DNA from: an uncultured Clostridia bacterium
GTDB taxonomy: Bacteria; Bacillota; Clostridia; Lachnospirales; Anaerotignaceae
NCBI GenBank assembly: GCA_937919015.1
Contig: CALFPN010000011.1
Location: 1-28,122 of the forward strand
Direction of reading: 5' to 3'
Length of the DNA stretch: 28,122 nt
In this document: one piece after another, positions 7,397 to 16,181 of the stretch
Numbering within the stretch: the stretch's first letter is position 1
Layout of the letters: every line of letters starts with the position of its first letter
Position numbers and translations under genes: made by a program
The notes under the pieces: model-generated
The model's database searches: none
What the model was told of the DNA's origin: nothing
What the model saw: the letters and a program-made list of their open reading frames with translations, nothing else

Positions 7397-9146
7397 ATTT
7401 CATTTTATTTTTTCGTTTATATACCACCGCAAAAACCAACCCGCTCAGGAATACCCCGCCGCAGATCGCCATGGTGGGCAGCACTTCTTTGATATCCGCC
7501 TGATTCTGTCTTTCGCCGCCGGGGAAAGGCATGCCGCCTTTGTTACCCTTTTCAGGTCTTTCGCCGCCGAAATCAGGCATCTCGCCCATGGCTGGCATTT
7601 CTCCGCCGAAATCAGGCATCTCTCCCATGGCCGGCATCATTTCTGCCCCCTTTTTATCTGCGTCTTCTCTTCCGCCAAAGGGTGGCATACCGCCGCCCTT
7701 AAACATACCACCGCCCTGCAAAGAGCCCGTATCAAAGGTCGGCTCGCCGCCGGCCAGCTGAGTTTTGATACTTTCCGCCATGTTCACCGCATAGTAAACC
7801 AGAGAATAATTGTCTTCGGGGTCGACAGAACAACCCTGTTCAAATTCTTCATAAGTGTAGAAGGCTGTGGCATCCTCTTTCACATAGGGTGCAATCAGGT
7901 CATGGATCTCCGCCACCTTAGCCGTCATATATTCTTCTGTCAGATAAGTATCTGCCATTTCCTGCAGATAACCCTCATACATCGCCAGCAGTTCTGCATC
8001 CGCCAGCAGGGTATCCACCAGAGGTTTGCCGTTGCTGCCGCCAAAGGCAGGCATACCACCGCCGAAGTCAGGCATCTCGCCCATGGCCGGCATTTCGCCA
8101 CCGAAATCAGGCATCTCGCCCATGGCCGGCATTTCGCCGCCGAAATCAGGCATCTCGCCCATGGCCGGCATTTCGCCGCCCATACCAGAGCTTGCAGGTT
8201 CATAAATATCCACTTTGCTGCCGCCGAAACCGCCAAAGGACAGATTCAGATCCCACGGGATCATGGAAAAAACGCCGTTTTCTTCATACAGATAATAGTT
8301 ATGCGTCGTACCACCCAGATAACTGTCAAAATTGGCAAGAGCCACATTTGCCGCCAGATATTTCAGGGCATTTTCGATGTCCAGCACCTCTTCCAGACCT
8401 TCGCCTGTTTCCAGTGCTTTCATCAGGGCGATGATCTTGCTGCCATCAGAAGTTTCCAGGTTTGTTTTCAGATTGAGGTTTGTATATGCCGTAATATCAT
8501 CGCCGCGATACACCAAGTCTGCCCCTGTTCCTCCCATGCCTTCGGGCTTGTAAAGGTCGCCGGTAGCATCTGCAAAATTTGTCTGCAGGAACACTTCATC
8601 CACTGCTTCTACCGCCAGATATAAGCCCCATTCCTCGCCATTTACAGTGATATGGCTGTAACCGCACTGCGGTACGGGAAGTCCCATATCCTCCATGATT
8701 TTGTAGCAGATATATTCCCGCATATTGCTGTTATCGGCGTAATTGTTGTTCAGACATAATTTCTTCAGCCCATAATAATTGCCGTTATCATCGTAGTAAT
8801 CAAAATCCAGTTTGAAGCTGTAGCGGTCCGAATCGGAATTCGCCACAGAGGTCAGGCTGGTATTCCCTTTGGTGCGGATAGCCGTATTCCCCATCAATTC
8901 CCCATTGATGGTCACATCCGCCCGATAATATTCCTCCGTCAGCGGGTTTTCCAAGAGTTCCTTCCAGTTGGCTTCATCAATCTGGATGTTGATTTCGCTG
9001 ACAACCCCTTCCTGAAAAAGATGTTCTCCGTAAGTAAATTTCTGTTTCGATTCCACATTGCCCATTACAAAATACGTCAACCCGAAAAACAGTACCACCG
9101 CCAGCCCTGCCAGAAATATCGTCTTATATTCTTTCAGCACTTTCAA
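7395..9146 (-). CDS. CotH-type protein kinase, membrane anchored, with Gly/Met-rich repeats
   Basis: CotH proteins are atypical kinases related to Fam20; spore CotH phosphorylates coat proteins. This 583-residue copy has an N-terminal membrane helix (about 9-28), a CotH domain from about 45 onward (WGLYLAVEAVDE and IPWDLNLSFGG are family landmarks, the latter with the likely metal-binding Asp), and a C-terminal membrane helix (about 553-574) with a basic end. Two blocks of a 13-residue repeat, GEMPAMGEMPDFG, interrupt it: three units at about 322-361, inside the kinase domain, and two near 503-527. The start is TTG, 7 bases after AAAGGAGG. It is the last gene of the operon with DUF4956 and VTC proteins, 17 bases after the former. 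The presence of two anchors suggests an extracytoplasmic role, not a spore coat one. Confidence 0.88.
   Translation of the reverse strand: MKVLKEYKTIFLAGLAVVLFFGLTYFVMGNVESKQKFTYGEHLFQEGVVSEINIQIDEANWKELLENPLTEEYYRADVTINGELMGNTAIRTKGNTSLTSVANSDSDRYSFKLDFDYYDDNGNYYGLKKLCLNNNYADNSNMREYICYKIMEDMGLPVPQCGYSHITVNGEEWGLYLAVEAVDEVFLQTNFADATGDLYKPEGMGGTGADLVYRGDDITAYTNLNLKTNLETSDGSKIIALMKALETGEGLEEVLDIENALKYLAANVALANFDSYLGGTTHNYYLYEENGVFSMIPWDLNLSFGGFGGSKVDIYEPASSGMGGEMPAMGEMPDFGGEMPAMGEMPDFGGEMPAMGEMPDFGGGMPAFGGSNGKPLVDTLLADAELLAMYEGYLQEMADTYLTEEYMTAKVAEIHDLIAPYVKEDATAFYTYEEFEQGCSVDPEDNYSLVYYAVNMAESIKTQLAGGEPTFDTGSLQGGGMFKGGGMPPFGGREDADKKGAEMMPAMGEMPDFGGEMPAMGEMPDFGGERPEKGNKGGMPFPGGERQNQADIKEVLPTMAICGGVFLSGLVFAVVYKRKNKMK
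7567..7637. repeat. 39-bp tandem repeat, distal block in the CotH gene (about 1.8 units)
   Basis: A full unit at 7567-7605 and a partial one at 7606-7637 match the units of the larger block at 8062-8178, with a few silent changes. They encode the same Gly-Glu-Met-Pro pattern. Confidence 0.85.
8062..8178. repeat. 39-bp tandem repeat, three units in the CotH gene
   Basis: Units at 8062-8100, 8101-8139 and 8140-8178 are nearly identical (the first differs by two bases). Each encodes 13 residues, so copy number can change without a frameshift. High identity suggests recent expansion or ongoing slippage. Confidence 0.95.
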
Positions 9147-9163
9147 GGAGATTCCTCCTTTCC

Positions 9164-9841
9164 TTACGCTGCATAATTGCCGTCATAGCTTACCATCACT
9201 GCGGATTCCACACCCTCCATTTTGCTGATGGCATTGAGGAAGGCTGTATTGCTGTCATCGGGACGGATCTCATAGATCAGTTCTGTACCGACACCACCTG
9301 TAATGGTTTTGGATTTCAGCAGCATTTTTCTGACTTCTTTTTTCAGCAAAGATTCCACAGCGTTTTCCATTTCGCTGTCTGTCAGGCGGATAATGATGAG
9401 ATAGGGATTATCCTGCTGCTGTCTGTTGGAAAATACCAACAGGAACACACCCAGTACAGGACAGCCGATCAGTGCCAGCGGCAAGAGGCTCGCACCACAG
9501 AGGATACCTTCCGCCAGTGCCCAGAACAGGAATACCAGATCCATAGGGTCTTTTACCGCTGTACGGAAGCGAACGATAGACAGAGCCCCCACCATACCCA
9601 AGGACAATACGACATTACTGGTAACGCCGCTGATAACCAGCGTGGTGACCAGCAGAATGGCGATCAGGGAAACATTGAAGCTGCGGCTATAGAGGACACC
9701 ACTATATGTTTTCTGATATACATAATAAATAAACAACCCAATAAGGAAGGCTGCCCCCAGAGAAAGCAGGGTATCCGTCAGGGAAAACGCACTGAAGCTT
9801 TCCAGAAAGTTGCTCTGGAAAATATCGTTAAATGTTGTCAT
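9164..9841 (-). CDS. DUF4956 family membrane protein
   Basis: The 225-residue protein has about four membrane helices in its first two thirds (roughly 25-45, 58-75, 80-95 and 105-140) and a soluble C-terminal alpha/beta part (about 150-225). The sequence GALSIVRFRTAVKDP, between helices, is the hallmark of DUF4956 and is basic enough to bind a phosphate-rich ligand, which is inference. Of two in-frame ATGs, the one at 9841 is preferred because it lies 8 bases from AAAGGAG; the one at 9847 is only 2 bases from it. It sits between the VTC and CotH genes, 18 and 17 bases away. The function of the family is not established. It recurs beside VTC-domain and CotH genes in many bacteria. Confidence 0.88.
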   Translation of the reverse strand: MTTFNDIFQSNFLESFSAFSLTDTLLSLGAAFLIGLFIYYVYQKTYSGVLYSRSFNVSLIAILLVTTLVISGVTSNVVLSLGMVGALSIVRFRTAVKDPMDLVFLFWALAEGILCGASLLPLALIGCPVLGVFLLVFSNRQQQDNPYLIIIRLTDSEMENAVESLLKKEVRKMLLKSKTITGGVGTELIYEIRPDDSNTAFLNAISKMEGVESAVMVSYDGNYAA

Positions 9842-9859
9842 CTTCATCTCTCCTTTTCT

Positions 9860-10549
9860 TTATCCATTGATACGGCAGGCTGCAAATTTGGAATAAGCCT
9901 GCGCTCTGTTTTTTGTCGTTAAGACTGTTCTGCTGATCACATCAGGCAGATAATCATCATACTTCACTTCCATGATACATTTTCCATCGGGCAGCACAGG
10001 CACCATGGGTATATCTTTCTGAAAAAACGCCTGCACATTCCGGCTGGAACGCACCCCTCTGTCAAAGGTGATGCGAACATTGCCCGGAGCATAGAGGAAC
10101 GGCTCCCTTCTGTAATCCACAATGACCGAGGGGCGGAGCAGTTCCAGTTTCATTTTCAGATACAACTCTCTTACCAACGGACGGGCATCCTGTATCATCC
10201 ATTCCCAATCATTTTGCAACAGCCGCTCCACTTCTGCTGCCGTCATTTGGCACTGAAATTTGTGACCCAAGGAATATCGCTTACTTTTCTTTTCCAGCCG
10301 AATGAAATCCCGATTGTAATCATAATAACGGATACGAAATTTATCCCGAATGGCAACACCGGACAATTTTTCCCGCAAGGCTTTATCATATAAATTATCA
10401 AAATATAAGGAACGAATAAAATATTCTTTTCTTCCGCGCAAATGGCTGTCCCGCTGCATGATATTTACCAGTCGGGATGCCAGCATCACACTGTCGGCTT
10501 CTGTCAGGGTATATTTCAACTCCTGTCTCCATTTTTCTTTCATGAACAT
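9860..10549 (-). CDS. VTC-domain protein (polyphosphate polymerase-like)
   Basis: The VTC domain, a tunnel fold of the triphosphate tunnel metalloenzyme type, makes polyphosphate from ATP in yeast Vtc4. The 229 residues cover only this domain. The expected basic and acidic tunnel residues are visible: RQELKYTL (9-16), SLYFDN, KFRIRYYDYN, RLEKKSK, VDYRREPF, RITFDRGVR and IMEVKYD. No membrane helix or SPX domain is present, so membrane attachment would come from the DUF4956 partner. GGAGG lies 6 bases before the ATG. It is the first gene of the operon. Whether it makes polyphosphate or acts on another nucleotide or phosphate polymer is not shown by sequence. Confidence 0.92.
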   Translation of the reverse strand: MFMKEKWRQELKYTLTEADSVMLASRLVNIMQRDSHLRGRKEYFIRSLYFDNLYDKALREKLSGVAIRDKFRIRYYDYNRDFIRLEKKSKRYSLGHKFQCQMTAAEVERLLQNDWEWMIQDARPLVRELYLKMKLELLRPSVIVDYRREPFLYAPGNVRITFDRGVRSSRNVQAFFQKDIPMVPVLPDGKCIMEVKYDDYLPDVISRTVLTTKNRAQAYSKFAACRING

Positions 10550-10589
10550 GTTTTACCTCCATTCCTTTGTTTTTCAGTATAAAAGCAGA

Positions 10590-10618
10590 AAATTAGATGG
10601 CACTTATCTCATTGTTAA
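10590..10618 (-). promoter_or_regulatory. Promoter of the VTC-DUF4956-CotH operon
   Basis: On the minus strand TTAACA (10613-10618) and TAATTT (10590-10595) are 17 bases apart, about 40 bases ahead of the VTC start. A TATACT nearer the gene (around 10577) lacks a good -35. The assignment is tentative. Confidence 0.45.
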
Positions 10619-10657
10619 AAATCGGTAAAACAAAAATAAAAAATTTTTAAGCATAAA

Positions 10658-10689
10658 AGAAAAAACCTGAAACCCTTTCAGGTTTCAGG
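10658..10689 (-). terminator. Terminator of the EFR1-type gene
   Basis: CCTGAAACC and GGTTTCAGG (10666-10674 and 10681-10689) form a 9-bp stem with a 6-base loop, followed on the minus strand by a T run. It lies 15 bases past the stop codon. Confidence 0.88.
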
Positions 10690-10704
10690 CTCGTTTTTTT
10701 CGCT

Positions 10705-11526
10705 TTATACGAAGTACTCAGGTTCTGCTCTTCTTTCGTACAGTTCTTCCAGTTCTTCTTTATGGTAGATATAACCGGGGTCATCATAATATCTTGCCTC
10801 GGAAGGACATTTCTTCACGCAGGCACAGCATTTGATGCAGATCCCGATATATTCCCGGATATTTTCGGGATTGATGGAACCCATGGGACAAACAGTTGCA
10901 CAGATGCCACATTCACAGCAGGAATCGCCCACTTTAGGTTTTACCTTGCGGATATCGATATGTTCGCCGTTTCTGTCCTGAGGTTTGAAATAAGGATGGA
11001 TGGGGTCATTGCCCTTCACATAGGCAGGGCCCTCGTATACCCAGCCGCTCATGAGTTTTTCTGCGATCTTTTCGCCAAATTCCTTCATAACAGCCAGATC
11101 CTTTTCATCGGGTCTGCCGGCCGCCAGTGTTTTGGAGAAGGAATGTTCACTGACAAAGGCACCACCGGCCACTGTTTTGAATCCGTCTGCTTCCAGAATA
11201 TTTCTCAGTTCGATGAGGGCATCGTCAAAATTACGGTTACCAAAGGAAACCACAGGCACCGCCAGTGCACCATTGCCCTTCACCTTTTCGTTCAGGTAAG
11301 GCAGCAGCACATTGGGCACACGGCCCGCAATGACAGGCGTGCCGCAGACAACAATATCCCCTTCGCCAAAAACAGCCTCCTTTTCACGAGCACCGGGCAG
11401 GGTCCAATCATATACATCCAAAGGCAGTCCCAGTTTTTCCGCCAGAGCTTTCGCTGTTGTTTTGACGGCTTTTTCCGTTCCCCCTGTTGGGCTGAAATAC
11501 ATGGCCCATACTTTTTTCATCTCCAT
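10705..11526 (-). CDS. EFR1-type protein: flavodoxin domain fused to a 2[4Fe-4S] ferredoxin
   Basis: The 273-residue protein should bind FMN and two [4Fe-4S] clusters and pass electrons between carriers in the cytosol. The N-terminal flavodoxin-like half has the phosphate-binding loop YFSPTGGTEKA (about 9-19). The C-terminal half has two cluster motifs, CCECGICATVCPMGS and CIKCCACVKKCPSEA, each with four spaced cysteines plus the distal CP. The ATG at 11526 is chosen because GGAGG lies 7 bases upstream; an in-frame start 30 bases earlier has no such site. It is monocistronic, with promoter at 11575-11603 and terminator at 10658-10689. The electron donor and acceptor are unknown. Confidence 0.92.
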   Translation of the reverse strand: MEMKKVWAMYFSPTGGTEKAVKTTAKALAEKLGLPLDVYDWTLPGAREKEAVFGEGDIVVCGTPVIAGRVPNVLLPYLNEKVKGNGALAVPVVSFGNRNFDDALIELRNILEADGFKTVAGGAFVSEHSFSKTLAAGRPDEKDLAVMKEFGEKIAEKLMSGWVYEGPAYVKGNDPIHPYFKPQDRNGEHIDIRKVKPKVGDSCCECGICATVCPMGSINPENIREYIGICIKCCACVKKCPSEARYYDDPGYIYHKEELEELYERRAEPEYFV

Positions 11527-11574
11527 ACACACGCCTCCTGTTCCCTTATAGCACAAAAAAGTTTCATTTTCCTC

Positions 11575-11603
11575 ATCATATCGTATTCTTTTCCTTTTTT
11601 CAA
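11575..11603 (-). promoter_or_regulatory. Promoter of the EFR1-type gene
   Basis: On the minus strand TTGAAA (11598-11603) and TATGAT (11575-11580) are 17 bases apart, about 50 bases ahead of the start codon. Confidence 0.72.
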
Positions 11604-11609
11604 CCTAAG

Positions 11610-11646
11610 AAAAAGACGTTTTGAACTCTTTTCAAAACGCCTTTTT
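11610..11646 (-). terminator. Terminator of the pth-mfd-PPIase operon
   Basis: On the minus strand GGCGTTTTGAA pairs with TTCAAAACGTC (one G-U) around a 5-base loop, flanked by A and T runs. It begins 4 bases past the PPIase stop codon. Confidence 0.88.
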
Positions 11647-11650
11647 AAAA

Positions 11651-12616
11651 TCAATGAAATTTTTCCAGTGTTTCCCAAACACCTTCGATTTTTTCAACAG
11701 TCTGCCCCTTCATCAGTTCTGCAAAACGGGCTTCTGTATAGGATGTCTGTACCTCCGTGCGGTAATTGCTTTCTGCCAGTTCCTTCACTTCTTCCTCCGT
11801 AGGCACTGTTTTCTCCACAGCCTTCAAGACGAAGTATCCTTCACCGATCTGCAGAGGGCCAGCCACATCGCCCGCTTCCATTTCATCGGTCAAACCAAAG
11901 CTGTTCTCCAGATAATTCTGAAAAACCGTCATTTCGCCGCCGTTTTCCGCCGCGGGGTCAATGTCATATTCTTCAAACAGGGAAAGAAAATCTTCCCCGT
12001 TCTTCGCCCGTTCTGCCGCCTTTGCGGCTTTTTCCCCATCATCCAACAGGATCGTCTGCAGCTTCAGGGAGGTGTAATCTTTTTTCAGCTGGGCTTTATT
12101 TGCCTGATAATAGGTATCCATATCCGCTGCATCCACATCACATTCTGCTGCGATCTCCTGGTGCACCAATGTATACAGATAGGAATCTTCCATCAAAGGC
12201 TGCAGCTTTTCTGCATCCATTCCCATTTTTCCCAGATCTTCTTCCGAAACACCGGCCATAAACTGCTCCACCGCCGCCTTTGCTTCTGCCTTCTGTTCTT
12301 CTGTCAAGGCAATGCCGTTAGCTGCTGCATATTCCTTTGCGGCAATCACGCTCTGAATGGTGCTGATGGTTCTTTCCTCCACCAGTTCATCGGCAGTCTG
12401 TCCATCAAAGTCCATGCCCCAGACATCCTCTCCCGCCGCAGAAACAAAGCTTTTTGTGGTGGTGTAAAGATAAACCATATATTCTGATTTCATAATTTCC
12501 TGCCCATTGACCTTCATCACGGCTTCATCCTGAAATTCCGCACCGCCGCCACAGGCAGTCAGGCACAAAGAGGTCGCCAGCAGAAGACCCAACAGGGCTT
12601 TTATTCTTTTTTTCAT
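11651..12616 (-). CDS. Peptidyl-prolyl isomerase lipoprotein (SurA/PrsA-like)
   Basis: The 321-residue protein is probably an extracytoplasmic foldase anchored to the outer face of the membrane. The signal peptide MKKRIKALLGLLLATSLCL ends at a lipobox LTAC with Cys22 as the lipidated residue. A SurA-type N-terminal helical region covers about 30-170, and a parvulin-like domain about 175-270 (LKLQTILL, then NGEDFLSLFEEYD and GPLQIGEGYFVLKAVEK). A helical tail closes the fold. AGGAAGG lies 9 bases before the ATG. It follows mfd by 55 bases, a pairing common in Clostridia, and ends the operon. Parvulin catalytic residues are not all obvious, so the chaperone role may outweigh isomerase activity. 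Confidence 0.9.
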   Translation of the reverse strand: MKKRIKALLGLLLATSLCLTACGGGAEFQDEAVMKVNGQEIMKSEYMVYLYTTTKSFVSAAGEDVWGMDFDGQTADELVEERTISTIQSVIAAKEYAAANGIALTEEQKAEAKAAVEQFMAGVSEEDLGKMGMDAEKLQPLMEDSYLYTLVHQEIAAECDVDAADMDTYYQANKAQLKKDYTSLKLQTILLDDGEKAAKAAERAKNGEDFLSLFEEYDIDPAAENGGEMTVFQNYLENSFGLTDEMEAGDVAGPLQIGEGYFVLKAVEKTVPTEEEVKELAESNYRTEVQTSYTEARFAELMKGQTVEKIEGVWETLEKFH

Positions 12617-12671
12617 AGGCTAAAACCTTCCTTTTTCAAATTTGTAATGGTTTCATTATACCCAGAAAATC

Positions 12672-15600
12672 TTACGCTTTCAATGCTTCAAAGAAATTTT
12701 TAATCAGCTGCAGTGGTTTATCTCCTTCCCCTCTGCCCGGCTTGATGGTCAGATAGGGATTTGCCCCCGCTGTAAAGAGATATTTTCCTTTTTCCTGCGC
12801 AATCAGCTGCATCAGCTTGACAGGGTCAATGTTGGGTTCAGGACGGAACTCCAAGAGCAGATTGCCGTGTTTCTGGGTAATGGCAGTAATCCCCAGATCA
12901 TGGGCCTCTGCCTTCACCAGCACCACTTCCAGAAGAAGCTGTACGCTTTTCGGCAGATCACCGTAGCGATCTTCCAATTCCTCCTGCATGTCGTAATATT
13001 CCTCCATGGTATGGATGCCCGCAATTTTCTTATACAATTCCATCCGCTGTTCCTGATTCTTGATATAAAAATCAGGGATGAAGGCACTGATATTCAGATC
13101 GATGGAGGTTTCAAAGGCTTCTTCTTTGGGTGCTGCCCCCTTCAGATTCTGCACCTCTTCCTCCAACAGACGGCAATACATATCGTAACCAACAGCTTCC
13201 ATATGTCCATGCTGTTCCGCACCAAGGAGATTCCCCGCACCGCGGATCTCCAAATCACGCATGGCGATTTTAAAACCGGAACCGAATTCCGTGAATTCGC
13301 GGATAGTCTGCAGTCTTTTTTCCGCCGCTTCCCGCAACATTTTATCTCTTTTGTACAGGAGATAGGCATAGGCAATACGATTGCTTCTGCCCACACGACC
13401 CCGCAGCTGATACAGCTGAGAAAGGCCCATGCGGTCGGCATCCTGCATGATGATGGTATTGGCGTTGGAGATATCCATCCCCGTTTCGATGATGGTGGTA
13501 CATACCAGAACGTCAATTTCCCCTTCGATGAATTCCCCCATGATCCGCTCCAGCTCCCGTTCTGACATCTGCCCGTGGGCATAGGTCACATTGGCCTCCG
13601 GCACAAGGTTCTGGATACGGAAGGCTTCTTCGCTGATACTTTCCACACGGTTATACAGATAATACACCTGACCGCCGCGGCTGATTTCTCTATGGATGGC
13701 CTCACGAATAAATTCAGGATTGCTTTCCATCACATAGGTCTGGATGGGGTGTCTTTCCTGAGGTGGTTCTTCCAGCAGGCTCATATCGCGGATACCTGCC
13801 AGACTCATGTGTAACGTTCGGGGAATGGGCGTTGCAGACAATGTCAGTACATCCACATTTTCCCTGAGAGCTTTCAGTTTTTCCTTATGGGCCACACCAA
13901 AACGCTGCTCTTCATCCACAATAATCAAGCCCAGATCCTTAAATTTCACATCCTTGGACAGGATACGATGGGTACCGATGAGGATATCGGAAAAGCCCCG
14001 TTCCATGTTGTGCAGGCTTTCCTTCTGCTGCTTGGGCGTACGGAAGCGGGAAAGCAGTTCGATCTTGATAGGATAGCCCGCCATGCGCTGGGTAAAAGTA
14101 TTGTAATGCTGCTGGGCAAGAATGGTAGTGGGCACAAGAAATGCCACCTGTTTCCCCTCCTGGGCCGCCTTGAAAGCCGCACGGATGGCAACCTCCGTCT
14201 TGCCGTAGCCCACGTCGCCGCAGATCAGTCTGTCCATGACTTTGCTGCTTTCCATGTCCTTTTTCACATCTTCGATGGCGTTCAGCTGGTCGTCTGTTTC
14301 CTCAAAGGGGAAGTTTTCTTCAAATTCCTTCTGCCAAATGGTATCTTCTCCGTATACATGGCCTTTGGCCGCAGAACGTTTCGCATAGAGAGCCACCAAG
14401 TCCTCCGCCATGATCTGTACGGCTTTTCTGGCTTTTGCCTTGGCTTTTGCCCAATCCTGACCGCCCAGTTTATTCAGCTTCGGTGCTGCAGAACCAGTAC
14501 CGATATATTTCTGCACCATATCCATCTGATTGACGGGCACAAACAGACTGCCCCCATCCCGATAGGAGATCTTCATATAATCCTTCTGGACGCCATCCAC
14601 GGAAATCTTCTCCAATCCGCGGAACACGCCAATGCCGTGGTTATCGTGTACCACATAATCCCCAATATGCAGGTCGGTGAAGCTTTCGATGGAAGCCCTG
14701 TTTTTCCTGCGCTTTTTCCGTTTCTTCTTTTCCTTGCCGCCGAACAGCTCATTGTCACAGAATACGGCAAAGTCGATCAAATCATAGCGGAAGCCCTTGG
14801 ATAAGGTACCTTTTGCTACCCAAACAGAGCCCTTAGGCACTTCCCTTTCCAAATCATCGATATATACTGCTTCCAGCCCCATATCCCCCAGCTCAGAAGC
14901 AATGCGCTGGGCTCTGGTGCCGCTGCCTGCAAGGATCAGGGTACGGAAGTTTTCCTTTTTCAGATATTGCAGTTCCTCCACGAACAAATCTGCCCTCTGC
15001 TGGAAGGAAGGCGTGGAGCGGACAGCAAACTCCGCCATGGCTTTCGGATAGAAATCTGCAGTACGCTGGCTCAGGCCGGCAAAAAGCACGGTGGCAAAGC
15101 CTTCCATCTGCTGCAGGATATCGGCATACCGATAGAGCATGTGGCACTGGCCGGGCAGCAGATAGCCCTGCTCAATGCGACCTTTGACAGATTCCTGATA
15201 TTCCTCCGTCAGGATATCCATGTGTTCCCGAATCCGTTCCGGCTCATCGATACAAAGGATGGTATTTTCGTTTAAATAAGAAAACAGGCTGACAGTCTCG
15301 TCATAGAAATAATCCACATAGGCACCAACGGCCGGCAGGGTATGCTCCGCCCGCAGCAGTTCCGCATCCTCTCCGATATGCTCCCGCAGGCGTTCCGCCG
15401 CTTCCTCCAGACCTTTTTTCTCCAGATTTTTCAGGGTTTTCATGTATTCCTTCAGGATGCGGTCGGCGGTTTCTGCCGCCTGTTCTTCCGTATAGACCAT
15501 TTCCCGCATAGGAAAGATTTCCGTTTCCTCCAGCCGATCCACGGAACGCTGGCTCTGGGCATCCATACTGCGGATGGAATCGATCTCATCATCCCAGAAT

Positions 15601-16181
15601 TCGATGCGAACAGCATCGTCAGCCGTCAAAGACCAGATATCCAGAATACCGCCGCGAAGGGTAAACTGGCCGGGGCTTTCCACCAGTTCCGTCCGTTCAT
15701 AGCCCATGACCACCAGTTTTCTGGTCAGGGCGGGAATATCCACCACATCCCCTGTTTTCAGTTTCAGCAGGAAAGCGGCAAAGACATCCTTTTTCGGATA
15801 TTTATCCAAGAGTGCTTCCATGGATGCCACGATGACAGGGGTTTCCCCTTTCAAAAGACGCTCCAGCACCAGAAACCGCTGACGGTTCATCTCCATGCTG
15901 TGCACATCGGCACTGTAAAAAAGGATATCTTTCGCAGGATAATACATACAGTCCTTTTCAAAAAAGGTCATTCCTTCCAGAATCTCCTTTGCCCGCAGTT
16001 CGCTGTAGGTCAGGATAAAAATGGGTCTGTCTGTATATCGTTTCAAGCAAAATATCAGATGATTTTTTGCAGCATCAATGACCCCTGTGGCAAACACGGG
16101 AGTCTGGTTTTCCTTTATGCTGTTCAGTATCTGCCGGAAACTGCCCAGTTCCAGCAGGGGTTCCATGAGGGCTTTCATCAT
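12672..16181 (-). CDS. mfd: Transcription-repair coupling factor
   Basis: Mfd removes stalled RNA polymerase at DNA lesions and recruits UvrA. The 1169 residues match the family. The UvrB-like N-terminal region (about 1-330) keeps the fold. The RNA polymerase-interacting CarD-like domain is at about 500-565 (GDYVVHDNHGIGVF). The translocase has Walker A GDVGYGKTE (about 652-660), DEEQ box (about 755), SATPIPRTL and QLRGRVGRS. The C-terminal TRCF domain covers roughly 1000-1110. The start overlaps the pth stop in ATGA, so the two are translationally coupled; a second ATG follows at once and the upstream site is weak. It lies between pth and the PPIase gene. Confidence 0.98.
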   Translation of the reverse strand: MMKALMEPLLELGSFRQILNSIKENQTPVFATGVIDAAKNHLIFCLKRYTDRPIFILTYSELRAKEILEGMTFFEKDCMYYPAKDILFYSADVHSMEMNRQRFLVLERLLKGETPVIVASMEALLDKYPKKDVFAAFLLKLKTGDVVDIPALTRKLVVMGYERTELVESPGQFTLRGGILDIWSLTADDAVRIEFWDDEIDSIRSMDAQSQRSVDRLEETEIFPMREMVYTEEQAAETADRILKEYMKTLKNLEKKGLEEAAERLREHIGEDAELLRAEHTLPAVGAYVDYFYDETVSLFSYLNENTILCIDEPERIREHMDILTEEYQESVKGRIEQGYLLPGQCHMLYRYADILQQMEGFATVLFAGLSQRTADFYPKAMAEFAVRSTPSFQQRADLFVEELQYLKKENFRTLILAGSGTRAQRIASELGDMGLEAVYIDDLEREVPKGSVWVAKGTLSKGFRYDLIDFAVFCDNELFGGKEKKKRKKRRKNRASIESFTDLHIGDYVVHDNHGIGVFRGLEKISVDGVQKDYMKISYRDGGSLFVPVNQMDMVQKYIGTGSAAPKLNKLGGQDWAKAKAKARKAVQIMAEDLVALYAKRSAAKGHVYGEDTIWQKEFEENFPFEETDDQLNAIEDVKKDMESSKVMDRLICGDVGYGKTEVAIRAAFKAAQEGKQVAFLVPTTILAQQHYNTFTQRMAGYPIKIELLSRFRTPKQQKESLHNMERGFSDILIGTHRILSKDVKFKDLGLIIVDEEQRFGVAHKEKLKALRENVDVLTLSATPIPRTLHMSLAGIRDMSLLEEPPQERHPIQTYVMESNPEFIREAIHREISRGGQVYYLYNRVESISEEAFRIQNLVPEANVTYAHGQMSERELERIMGEFIEGEIDVLVCTTIIETGMDISNANTIIMQDADRMGLSQLYQLRGRVGRSNRIAYAYLLYKRDKMLREAAEKRLQTIREFTEFGSGFKIAMRDLEIRGAGNLLGAEQHGHMEAVGYDMYCRLLEEEVQNLKGAAPKEEAFETSIDLNISAFIPDFYIKNQEQRMELYKKIAGIHTMEEYYDMQEELEDRYGDLPKSVQLLLEVVLVKAEAHDLGITAITQKHGNLLLEFRPEPNIDPVKLMQLIAQEKGKYLFTAGANPYLTIKPGRGEGDKPLQLIKNFFEALKA

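Noticed and set aside
8062..8178. Possible CRISPR array
   Set aside because: The three 39-bp units are directly adjacent with no spacers and lie in frame in the CotH gene.
7383..8624. Plus-strand open frame with HLAHGRHFAAEIR repeats
   Set aside because: The repeats are the antisense reading of the 39-bp CotH repeats. No ribosome site is present, and the frame starts in the shared terminator.
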